Shown piece by piece: positions 10,956-21,083 of a DNA stretch of 64,000 nucleotides (the first letter of the stretch is position 1; every line of letters starts with the position of its first letter). This DNA is from Clonostachys chloroleuca (lineage: Eukaryota; Ascomycota; Sordariomycetes; Hypocreales; Bionectriaceae): NCBI GenBank assembly GCA_037952775.1, contig JBANAY010000001.1, positions 1,054,001 through 1,118,000 of the forward strand. Direction: 5' to 3'. The translations under genes and the position numbers were made by a program. Below the pieces are notes generated by a model that worked only from the letters and a program-made list of their open reading frames with translations, was not told the origin of the DNA and did not search any database.

Positions 10956-12008
10956 TCAATATCTCTCCCGTGTACAATCCACATTCATCTTTGCTAGCGT
11001 TTGCTCCTCGTTATAATCCTCGCTCCGGAACACCCAGGATGTACTCCCCCGCGTCCTCCCATGAACAAACCGATGATACTCATCCCGGCACTTGTACTTC
11101 CCACCCTTGATCGAGTGGTTATGATACAGGTGGCATTGCTGCTCGTCCACAATCGCTTCTCCATGCCCGACTATCATCTCAACCTCAACACCTCGCGGCC
11201 TGAGCCGTGCCGGCAGTGCTCCTGATGTCCACATATCCGTCTTCTTTTCTCTGCCGTCCAGGTCCGGGCGAATGCGCCATGACACAAACGCCAGCCGCCG
11301 TTCCACGTCCTTCCCGTAAGGGCTCCAGAGTGTGCGGTAGAGTGTATCCCATAAAACCCCCATCCGGAGGCCGTCGAGTATTGTCACGACATCGAACGGC
11401 GCATCCCCGTACCGCTGACACTGCCCATTCTCCGCATACTCTATGTATCCCACGCTCCGCGGCGGCGGCTGCGAGATGAGCATCCTACGCCAGGTGGCAC
11501 CGGCGCAGGCGAAGCGCTTGTGCCGAGCCCGGCCGCCGCTCATGTCCGCTATGCTCAGGTGCATGTCCTGCATCGCCTTGATGCTTGTGTAGCCCGTCCC
11601 ATGGCGCCCGGCACGAGGCTGAGAATCAGCATAGCTTGTGCCGCCGCCCTGCACCTCTGTTCGGCCAAGCATGGGACCGAAGTGCTTGTAGAGTAGAGGG
11701 TTGATGATGCAGTCACCTCGCGTCTCCTCGAGCGTCCTGCTGGTATCCGGTAGGAGGAAGAGGTGGCGCTGGAGCGGGCGCGAGCTCTCGATTCGGCGCT
11801 GCCATGTTTTGCTGACACGCTGAGCAGCGGTGAGGATGAGTTCAATTGGCAGTCTGAGCAGGATGTCGTCGAAGAGCTCTTGGGTGGCGAAGACGGCTTC
11901 CTGTGCGGGTGAGGCATGTGCGGGGGGTAAGTCTGTTGTTGCGACACCCACGACGGGCGGTGTCGGTTTCGCTGCGCAGTTGCCCTTGATTCTTTTCTTC
12001 TTCCCCAT
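10956..12008 (-). CDS. F-box domain protein, hypothetical
   Basis: This intronless gene encodes 350 aa. A lysine-rich start (MGKKKRIKG) and a flexible proline/alanine stretch lead into an F-box-like segment at about residues 38-75. In it a hydrophobic 'LFDDILLRLPIELILTAAQ' run is followed by VSKTWQRRIESS and LQRHLFLLP, the usual fungal F-box plus its trailing LFL motif. The rest is a poorly conserved C-terminal region of the type often found after such F-boxes. The protein is probably a substrate adaptor of an SCF ubiquitin ligase that binds Skp1 through the F-box. Its target is unknown. The region's C+G content and codon use look like those of the neighbouring core genes. Confidence 0.82.
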   Translation of the reverse strand: MGKKKRIKGNCAAKPTPPVVGVATTDLPPAHASPAQEAVFATQELFDDILLRLPIELILTAAQRVSKTWQRRIESSRPLQRHLFLLPDTSRTLEETRGDCIINPLLYKHFGPMLGRTEVQGGGTSYADSQPRAGRHGTGYTSIKAMQDMHLSIADMSGGRARHKRFACAGATWRRMLISQPPPRSVGYIEYAENGQCQRYGDAPFDVVTILDGLRMGVLWDTLYRTLWSPYGKDVERRLAFVSWRIRPDLDGREKKTDMWTSGALPARLRPRGVEVEMIVGHGEAIVDEQQCHLYHNHSIKGGKYKCRDEYHRFVHGRTRGSTSWVFRSEDYNEEQTLAKMNVDCTRERY

Positions 12009-14616
12009 CTCAAAAGCCCTGTAGTTGTTCTTTAAAGCCCAAGGATTCTCGTTTTGCGTGTTGAAAAGAAGAGAAGTCCACGGCCAAAATAGATTAAAGG
12101 CATTGGATGGTGACTCATTCCCAAAACTCGACTCCTCTAAAACTTGGAGGTTAACTTCAAGGGAATATGGTGTGGGGCTACAAGCATAATCCTCGCTTTA
12201 TTGCCAAGACGGAAGAGAACCACTGGGCCAGGAAGAACGAACTGGGTGATGATTAGAATAAATGGGATAAGTACTCGGCCAATTCATACACGATGACTAG
12301 AGAATCACGCAGACTCACCATTGAATTGGATGAGAGTCCCACTATGAATAAGGTATATCAATATCACGGTTTGGTTTCAGACACAAATTAATAGAGATGG
12401 AGGCTAGTTGCAATTCTGCATACCTTGAAAGAGGTGGCGCATTGTTTGATTCAACTATAGCTCAGTTACCTATTCGTAGTAATCGGGAAAACTACCAAAA
12501 TGATCAATACAGGGCCAACATAAGGGCTTCACACAAACATCGCTAATGTATATATTTCAAGAGGCAGGACCCAAGTGAAGTAAACTTAGAAGTTGAATAC
12601 GAGAGTGGCCAGCAACTGTCCCCCTAAGTTCCCTTTACCGGTGCCTCTCATCCCCCCTACTAAAGTATCGGCCCAGAAGCGCTAGGTTGAAGGAAATTAA
12701 TCTCTAGTTTTCAAGATCAAAGCTAATATTCCATCCTTTGCTCAGCTCTTTCTTCAAGTACACAGTCTTCTAACTGATCATAATTCAAAGATACCCAAAT
12801 GTCAATCAGACATGCAGCTTGAGTCGAGATATTGCCGTCATTTTTAAGCTTCAAGCGTGGGAGAAAGGGCAGTGACTGATTCGATGAGGTAGGATACAAT
12901 CAAAGCGGTAGCGCACTGGGGGCCTGGTTTTCAAGATTATTTTATCTAGTTCTATTTGAGATCACTTAAATCATATCAAGATGCCCTTATGATGTGTCCA
13001 AGATGAGGGTTATCTAGTCGAGTGGTTTAGCATCCACCAAGATGGGGACGCAAAGAAGGCCGGGTTGTAGAGGTGCGGTATCAGATATCAGGTAACCAAC
13101 CATAGGGTAGCGAGCGTATTACAATCATATCAGGCGAAAGTGTCGAGGGTGAGGGAGAGCAGTTGGGAACTCGTCTTCCCACGAACCAGACTGTAGAACC
13201 AAGCACTACCCTGCATCATATCTCGTGGAGCATGCGTTGCTCCTAGCTGAAAAAATGCGTATCTTTGAGGCACTTGGAGCCAGATGAGATGAGATTGAAG
13301 AGATATTCCCGGTCCCAGAATTGTCTGTTGGTGAAATGTCACTGGATGTGACGTATGTGGGATTGCTAGAGAGAGTCAATTGCCTCGTCGCCACACTACA
13401 GCTACTGGTTGGTTACTCGTCGGATCGGCCGGGCATCCTCTTGGTCATCGAGCCCGCCCATGACCAGTACTGTAAAACTGAATCTTTTGCTCTTCTTCAA
13501 GTATTTTGTTCCCTGCATTGAAGATGAGGAAATCCATCGGCACAGGGTAAAAGTTAATTAGTGGTGGGAAGAGAGCATCAGGGTCATGATAGCCTCCAAG
13601 CTAGGTATCTTCTCGCCTAGTGGCCAGGGAGCTAGTGACCCAAAAGGTGCTCATCTTTAGTGGCTGATTCAGCAATTCTGGGGACCGGGGGAGGCTTTTC
13701 AGCCCGGCGGCTGTCGCCGATGCCGACCCGTCCTTGCCGCCTCCGCGGAAATGCAACGCAAACCACGAGGTCTTATCTTCAAAACCTCGAGATTATCTGA
13801 GATGTGGGATCATTATCTCGTCGGTTTGGTCAGAGCCCTCGATTCCATGTGTAATTGAGATAACAGGCATCACTCCGCAGCTCAATCTATTGCCCCGTAC
13901 ACGAACGAAGAGGATGCCTGTGGCGGGCTCTCAAGCTCACTGGCCTCCACCGATGGCCGAACCATCCAACAATCAGCCGCTTCATCCATCCATCACCGGC
14001 GAGGAATTGACTTTCCCGATCCATCTTCCTGCAATTGCTGCCCCAGTCTGTGAGCTTTCCCCTCACCGGTGCCACACCAAATCAAGAAGGCTGCATGAAA
14101 TCGGCTTATCACCGCAGCACGTCCCCGCATCCTCGCACACTGGAAAGGCCTCAGAAGCAGGGTTCGCGGGAAGCGAGATTCGTGATGGAATGAAGAGTTT
14201 GACGGCGAGGATATGCATCTAAAGCGTCGTGTATATTGTGTCCTTGGCCAAAGACCAGGCCATCGTTCCAAGGGCGTCCAGCTAAGATTCAAGGTTGCAT
14301 GAAGCGTAAAATACTTCTCTCGTGATAGCCCATCATCCGGCAACAAAAGTTCGACCAACTTGGCACCAGTCCATCCACCCACCTACCTCATCTGCAGCTC
14401 TCTCTCCACTTGGCGACCCATTCGGATAGCTCCATAGATAGATAGCTCTGTTCGGGCCGTCTGCAGCTTCAGTGACCACATTATTTATTGCCTGCTCCCT
14501 CCCTCTTCCGAGCAGTTATCTGATCTGATCTTCTCTCTTCAATCTTGCTCGGGAGGAGCTCAAGTATCGCCTGTACAGTTATATGATACTAATAATTCAC
14601 CCATATAATCATACCC
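12009..14616. other. long intergenic region between F-box and acid phosphatase genes
   Basis: This 2.6 kb stretch is bounded by divergent genes. Frames near 13130-13520 and a 162-codon plus-strand frame at 13734-14222 lack any recognisable domain, and the latter lies in the probable promoter of the acid phosphatase gene. A short GATA repeat occurs near 14437-14451. No RNA gene or transposon was seen. Confidence 0.5.
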
Positions 14617-16115
14617 ATGCATCACTCTGCTCTCCTCGCCCTCGGCCTGGTCGCCGGGCAGGCTGTCGCTGAGACTGTTCACGGCGTGGTCGTCTTCTCC
14701 CGTCATGGCGATCGTAAGTCACCTCACCCATCTGCCAATTCATGAACCATTTAGTGACTGAGTGATGGCCTCTAGGTACTTCCAAGCACTACTCTGGGTA
14801 CGGGCTCACGTCCCTTGGTGCTTCACAAAACTTCCAGGTCGGCAGCGACTATCGTGCTCGCTACCTGGAGGCTGGGTCTGAGCATCAGATCTTGGGCATC
14901 TCCCCTGATCAATACGAGCCCTCGCAGATCTTTGCCAGTGCTCCCACCAGCGGCATCCTCTCCAACACGGCCACGGCCTTCCTCCAGGGCCTGTACCCTC
15001 CCCTGGCCGACATCAACCAGGAGCTCTCCATCAGCAAGCTTAACAACGGCAGCGACAGCACCGCGCCCCTCGAGGGCTACCAGTACGTGCTCCTCACCAG
15101 CATCGGCGCCGAGTCGCCAGACACCATCTGGATCAAGGGCGGCGTGGGCTGCCCGTCCTACACCAACGCCTCCAAGTCGTTCAAGGACAGCGCCGACTTC
15201 AAGGCGCGTTCGACGGCCACCAAGGACTTCTACGCCGGCTTCTACGACGCTCTGTCGCCTGGCGTCGCCGACCTCAAGCCCGAGAACATGACGTACAAGA
15301 ACGCTTACGACATCTTCGACCTGGCCAACACGGCCCGCATCCACAACTCGTCCTCGGCGGCGCGCAACATCTCGGACGCGGACATGTTCCAGCTGCGCAC
15401 ACTCGCCGACTCGGCAGAGTTTGGGGCCAACTACAACGCCTCGCAGCCCGCGCGGTCCATCGGCGCCCAGACCCTCGCCGGCGGCGTCCTCGCCCAGCTC
15501 AACCAGACCGTCGCCACCAAGGGCAAGCTCAAGTTCTCCCTCTTCGCGGGGAGCTACGACACTTTCCTGTCATTCTTCGGCATCACGGGCCTGACCTCTC
15601 TTTCCACTGATTTTGAGGGTCTGCCGGACTACGCGTCCACCATGGTGTTTGAGCTCTTCACCGACGCCACGACGGACAAGTTCCCCGACAATGTCGCGGA
15701 TCTCAAAGTCAGGTGGATGCTGCGCAACGGTACCGCGGGAGCGCTGACTGCCTACCCTCTCTTTGGGCAGAAGGAGGAGGCGCTCCCCTACACGCAGTTC
15801 CGCAGCGAGATGGACAAGCGAGCCATCTCTGATGTCAAGACGTGGTGCAACACCTGCTCCTCGCAAGAGCAGTTCTGCGCCGCATACAGGACCAGCGACG
15901 ACGACGCCACGGTCCAGACCAACGGCGGCTCCAAGGGCGGCATGTCCAACGCTGTGGCCGGCGTGATTGGTGCCATGGTCACGCTCGGCGTCGTGGCCAT
16001 TGTCGGTGCGATTGCGTTTGTGCTGCTGAGGAAGAGGAAAGCGCAGGCGGGCGCAGTGGCGAGTGAGGATATGGAGAAGAAGCGGAGTCTTGACAGCGGA
16101 ACTCCTTCGGCTTGA
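14617..16115 (+). CDS. membrane-anchored histidine acid phosphatase-like protein
   Basis: Two exons, 14617-14713 and 14776-16115, separated by a 62-nt intron, give 478 aa. The intron splits the arginine codon of the catalytic motif, and splicing restores FSRHGDR (R29-H30-G31-D32-R33), the phosphohistidine motif of the family. A signal peptide occupies residues 1-18. The body has many N-x-S/T glycosylation sites. The expected second motif near the C terminus, normally an HD pair that provides the proton donor, reads FAGSYDTFLSFFG here, so histidine is replaced by tyrosine. Residues at about 431-455 form a transmembrane helix followed by RKRK and a short cytoplasmic tail. The protein therefore probably sits at the cell surface facing outward. 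It may have altered or no phosphatase activity. Some fungal homologues share this layout, so it need not be a pseudogene. Confidence 0.93.
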
Positions 16116-16551
16116 TGGTGATCAGGCCGTGTGTGAGCAAGGTACTTGAAAATGACAGTGTGATGAGATGCGCGGGATTTGTATGTAATGATTCCATATG
16201 ACTTTAATGACAATTTGTGAACCGACAGAGGCCTTGTTTCATCGATGGCCGTAGACTTCACCTCAGGTCTATGATCCGCCATGTGATTTCTCGGTAATCA
16301 ATATCCTATCTGCCTGCAAGGAATGAGGAGAGTTGCGGTGGCTGCATGTAGTAATAGCGTAACATTCCAAAATTCTGGGGTAAATGTGGTCTGCCTCGGT
16401 TGATCGCCCATCCCCGATGGATGATGGGGCACCATCTTCGTAGTGTGTGTATATATTTACATCATGGCCATTCGTTAGCCTTGAGTGAGATATTAGATTT
16501 CCATTGCGCGGAATCACTCATTGAATTGTCTGGAAAGAACCAGAGAGCAAG
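16116..16551. other. intergenic
   Basis: This 436-base gap lies between two plus-strand genes. It should include the 3' UTR of the phosphatase-like gene and the promoter of the DUF1446 gene. Nothing else is seen. Confidence 0.5.
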
Positions 16552-18659
16552 ATGTCACGGCCAATCCGCATTGCCAACTGCTCAGGCGCCCTCAGTAAGT
16601 TCTTAGGCGATGGTGGTCACTCTCTATTGCCGCAATGTTAATCGTCTTCCCAACAGCTGACCCTGGGGTTCACATGTACAACCAGGCCAAGTATGGGCAG
16701 GTAGATGTTATAACGGGAGACTATCTAGCCGGTAAGTTGGCCAGCGACTCCCCAGTGCCCGCGATGCTGAGACAGATATTCAGAAGCAAACTTGGCCGAG
16801 AGTACCCTGAAACACGCGCCGCATGCGTGGGTCAATACGGCCTATGAAGGGATCAAAATGTCGCTGGACGTCATCAATGAGAAAAAGATCAAAGTAATTG
16901 TCAACGGAGGTGCCCTGGATCCAAAGGGTCTGGCAGAAGAAATAGACAAGCTCGTGAGTGAGACTCTCCTCAAGAATGGGCCCTCTTCTAACCAGCACAT
17001 CAAATCACAAGGTCAAAGAGAAACATCTGGATCTCACGATAGCCTACGTCCAGGGCGACGATCTCATGCACAAAGTCCATACCCTTCTAAAACGGCCATC
17101 CACGTCTTCGTCTTCCTCGGACAGAGACAGCTCGCCAGCCTTGCATCACTTGGACCACGACAATCCGTCCGTCACTCTCGACCAGTCCGCCCTCTCGTTC
17201 CTCCAACACCCAGACGCCATGCCCATAGTCTCCGCAAATGCCTATCTAGGCTACCGGGCCATCAAACACGGGCTCAACCAAGGCGCCGACATCATCATCT
17301 GCGGTCGTGTCGCCGACGCCTCCCCCGTCATCGCCGCCGCCGCATGGTGGCATGCCTGGGATCCAACCGACTACGACCGCCTCGCCGCCGCATTGGTAGG
17401 CGGCCATCTGATCGAGTGCTCTACATACGTCACGGGAGGTAACTTCTCTGGCGCGTATCGGTACCCTGCCGAGACGTTTGTCAATCTAGGTCTCCCGATT
17501 GTGGAGGTTGCCGGAGACGGGGTATGCGTGGTGACCAAGACCGAGGGGACGGGGGGCTTGTGACGGCGGATACGGTCAAGTGCCAGTTCCTGTATGAGCT
17601 GCAGGGAGATGTATACCTAAACAGCGATGTCAAGGCGGACGTGTCGGGTGTCAAGGTGGAGGAGGTGGCAAAGGACCGCGTGCGTGTTGAGGGAGTGAGG
17701 GGATTCCCGCCGCCGCCCACGACGAAGCTTGCCGTCTTCTACCGGGGCGGGTACCAGAACGAACTTCTTCTGAATGCATCCGGGTATGCCACATCACATA
17801 AGTGGGATGTCCAGGAGCTACAGGTAAGAGAAAAGCTGAGGGAGTGGCAGGTGCTGGACAAGCTGGACGTGCTCGACTTCCAGAGAGTGGGCGTGCCGAT
17901 GGAAAATCCAGACAGCCAGTTGGCGTCGACGACGTATATGCGCATCTTTTCACAGTCCAGAGATAAGAGTGTGGTTTCCATGGTTGCTGCCGCGTGGAAT
18001 TTCACATTCATGACGCATTTTGCTGGTGAGTACGCCGTAAGTGGTATGTTGGGCTGGATGAAGCTGACGACGTTGAAGGCATGCATTGCTCGCTGGATTG
18101 GCGCACTGCAGCTCCGAAGCCATTCTTAGCATACTACCCGGCCATCGTACCTCAAACCGAGATTGAGGAATCCATCTCCATCATCCGGCCAGGAGGGACA
18201 GACAGAAGCGTTGTCGGTGCTCCCATTGTCACAGAGCCACTCCAAGCCAGGGCAAACTACGAGACTGCTCAGCCCGTCCCGCTGGACTCGTTCGGCCCTA
18301 CCATTTCACGCCCTCTGGGCGATATTGCCCTGGGAAGATCAGGAGACAAAGGAGCCAACGTGAATCTCGGTCTGTTCGTCGACAAGCCCGAGCAGTGGGA
18401 CTGGCTACGGTCCTTTATGACCCGTCAGAGGCTCAAGCAGATGATGGGGCGCGACTGGAGGGATCGGTATTTCATCGAGCGAGTGGAGATGCCAAACATT
18501 CACGCCGTCCACTTTGTTATTTACGGGCCTCTCGGGAGGGGTGTGAGCAGCTCAAAGCTCCTTGATTGCCTGGGAAAGGGGTTTGCCGAGTACATCAGGG
18601 CGGTTCACGTGCCCATCCCGACCAAGTTTCTTCCACGGGCTGAGCAGGCGAGGCTGTGA
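16552..18659 (+). CDS. DUF1446/AtuA-type protein, interrupted by a one-base frameshift
   Basis: Family members resemble AtuA of acyclic terpene utilisation; their biochemical role is poorly defined. I see five exons: 16552-16594, 16657-16731, 16784-16953, 17012-18025 and 18079-18659. The introns are GT-AG and 52-62 nt long. Conserved stretches include IANCSGALTDPG at the N terminus, VNGGALDPKGLA, the CGRVADASPVIAAAAWWHAW core, a GTGGLVTADTVK segment, and the C-terminal ALGRSGDKGANVNLG of the family's closing domain. At the G run 17551-17556 (six G) the frame breaks and gives an immediate TGA at 17561. The following protein continues in the other frame, exactly as expected if one G were missing. 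No splice signal explains the break. It is either a sequencing or assembly error in a homopolymer or a recent inactivation, because no other lesion is visible. Confidence 0.85.
17551..17563 (+). other. frameshift in a G homopolymer inside the DUF1446 gene
   Basis: Six consecutive G residues are followed by CTTGTGA. Translation in the incoming frame ends at TGA, while the conserved downstream protein needs one more base. This is the only lesion I found in an otherwise complete gene. Confidence 0.75.
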
Positions 18660-19060
18660 ATCACTGACCAAATATACATTGTTGCCTCCTACTTTTCCCC
18701 CTAACGTGAACTTTTTAACTGGTCCCAGATGTAACGGCCTGCTTGTTTGCCTATTGATCAAATTGCCAAAAATTATGCCTTTGTTGCTCCAGTCACTTGC
18801 CTCCCACTCATCAGTTACTTCTAGCCTTTCTGTAGCATTTTCTTGTCTTTTATTAAGAGTGCCAGCTCTTCCAGTTCTTCCACTCATTTTTTCTACTTCA
18901 TCCTCCAACCGCAGCCTTTCATTTCTCAATCATTGTCAAGACCGGTACATTCAATCAAAGCTTTCATCTTGCATTTCCCACATAACTTTCATCCTGTAGG
19001 CAACCCAATGCCCAGATGTATAGGCCTAAAACTGACTCTCCACAGGAAAAAGTACAAGAA
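18660..19060 (+). promoter_or_regulatory. putative pyrimidine-rich promoter and 5' leader with UTR intron
   Basis: The 400 bases before the next start are rich in C/T runs, as is usual for fungal promoters. A well-formed intron (GTAGGC donor at 18996, CTGAC branch, CACAG acceptor at 19045) fits a 5' UTR intron. It would remove an upstream ATG at 19016 and leave 19061 as the first start codon. Confidence 0.45.
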
Positions 19061-19786
19061 ATGCCTCCCAAACCCGAGGAGATATGCTCGGCCAGAGACA
19101 TAGATCCAGAGGGCCTGAACGTCCGCTTCTGGGGAACCCAATCCCCCTGCACCAAGTTCCACGCCGCCCCCAACGACTCAAAGTCCGTCATGGACCTCGT
19201 CTACTGGCTCCGTCTCGGCCGCGACACTAAGCCTTGTCTATGCCGTCAGTGGCTCGACCCCAGAGGCTCTGACCAGCCGGTCCACGCGCACTGGCCCTAC
19301 TTCCTCGGGAGAGTCGGCTGCACCGAGCATGAGCTGAAGCGAGACGAGTACGCCATCAAGTTTCCGGGCGTTCCCGAGCCGGTGCCCATCACGTCGGAGG
19401 GGCAGCTTGACAATATCCTTCGGTCTCTGACCAAGTACCTGCGCTCGAGGCCCACGTACTGGTGCCAGGCTCCCCCGCCCGTGCTGTTGATCTGCCGGCC
19501 TGAGCAGGTCGCTCGGTGCGAGAGCAGAGGCTGAGTTGATTGCGTCTGGCGCGAGGCGGCCATTTTCTACCAGGCCGCTGCCGGAGTTCGCCGTCCATGG
19601 ATGGAGGACGAAGATAAGACAAAGGTTGAGGAGCCTTTTGAGGCAACGGAGAGCGGGAACTCAGCCACTACTATGGGGTATAAAGGAGTGATCCTTTTTG
19701 AGGGCGACGGGCAGACGCGGTCATACGCCTACGCTGAGGATCTGAGTGCTGTCTGGGTGCCAGACTTTGAGTCCCCTTTTTCCTAG
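19061..19786 (+). CDS. hypothetical protein with in-frame TGA
   Basis: I do not recognise this protein. The reading frame runs from ATG 19061 to TAG 19784-19786 but is interrupted by TGA at 19532-19534. Upstream there are 157 codons, starting MPPKPEEICSARD, and downstream 83 codons, ending VWVPDFESPFS. The segment just after the TGA (VDCVWREAAIFYQAA) reads like protein, and codon use is unchanged across the stop. Two explanations compete. One is a nonsense mutation, perhaps from TGG. The other is a 66-nt intron from a weak GTCGCT donor at 19508 to the CAG at 19573, which would remove the stop in frame. An ATG at 19016 in the same frame is less likely to be used because of the UTR intron. No domain, signal peptide or membrane segment is seen. 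Confidence 0.5.
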
Positions 19787-21083
19787 GACTAGAGGATATA
19801 TCAAGTTCTCTGCCTGTTAGATTGTATCAGTGCGTCGGGCTCCCGGGGTGGAAGGGTTGTAGAAGTGAGCAAAGATGCATCCTTTTCTCAGAACAAACCG
19901 CCGTCGCCATCGATTCATCCATCAAAGAGCCGGGTATATCATCTTCTTTGGTTCCAGCACTTATTTCAATAGAAACGCAATTACCTCGGGGGATTATGGA
20001 TTGCGTTTTAGTAGTCAGGTGTTGTTGCGTAATTGAATCAATCGAGGAATAAAATGGCAAGATGGCAGACAAGTCTATGCAGATGTAGCACATTCATCAA
20101 AATTCAAGGGTCACTTTAGGCCAATTACCAAGAAGTCACTGCAGCATAATCTTTGGAATATTGCTTGCTTGACAGATCCAAGGGCGTTTCATCTGAAGAT
20201 CATTTTGCGACGCAATCTGACCCCAATGGACAAGATGAGACGAGTAAAGCCGCCAAACACATGCCAACAGCCACTCATCTGCCCCCTCACCGACTCCTTG
20301 TAGATCACAATCAACAAGCATGAATGTGATGTAACTAGGCGAACTGACCTCTTTCAGCGACATGCCATTTACAGCAATTTCTCTTTTCGCGCGCGGCGCC
20401 TGTAGCTCCTTGATTCCCACGTCCAGGTTCGTGCTGCAATACGAGGTGCATTCTGATTCCAGCAGTGAGCCCGAGCAACATCATTTCCAGCATCCCGGCC
20501 TTGCTCAATAATTTAGTAAACCAAATGGCAGGTCGCTTCCCCGCATTCAGAGTCTTGTGCGCTGCGATGCAACTTAAACCCATGCCGTTCCCCTCCCCGA
20601 TCGTCTCCCCCCCTTGCTAGAAGACGTCAGTCGCCCGCCCTGCCAGCCATCACCGTAACACTTGACCCCTTCTACGCTTTAAAGTTCCAAATAAGGCAGC
20701 TCCGGGGGTTCGGTCCCTGTGCATGTTGGGATGGCCCGAGGCAGAATGGCATTCTCCAGGCAGGAAACCTTCATTTTCATGAGCCTGGTGCTACCCAATT
20801 TGACACGCCCAGTGGTCAATCGCCAGCTGGGGTAGGATCGCTCTGCTCGTTATACCTGCCCAGCCCTGTCCATCAAGGGGGCACGTTGCATGAATGAGCT
20901 ATGAGGTAGCACCCAGTGCCTCAGTTTGGCCGTGTCACTGGACCGGACCAAGCAAGACGATGCCCAAGACCAGGACCAGCAGTTGGTCCTATAAGAAACG
21001 GCTCTTCCAGGCGGTATATCCCTTGACCCCAGGCACATCTCTCTGGGAAATTGTACCCGGGCCTACCAAACCGAAAGGAAACC
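19787..21083. other. intergenic, promoter of the FAD oxidase gene
   Basis: This 1.3 kb stretch has no convincing gene on either strand. A TATAAGAAA element at 20990 lies about 95 bases before the oxidase start and could be its TATA box. Confidence 0.5.

Noticed and set aside
13734..14222. 162-codon plus-strand frame upstream of the acid phosphatase gene
   Set aside because: Composition is rich in P, S, H and R without hydrophobic periodicity, no domain is visible, and it lies in the expected promoter.
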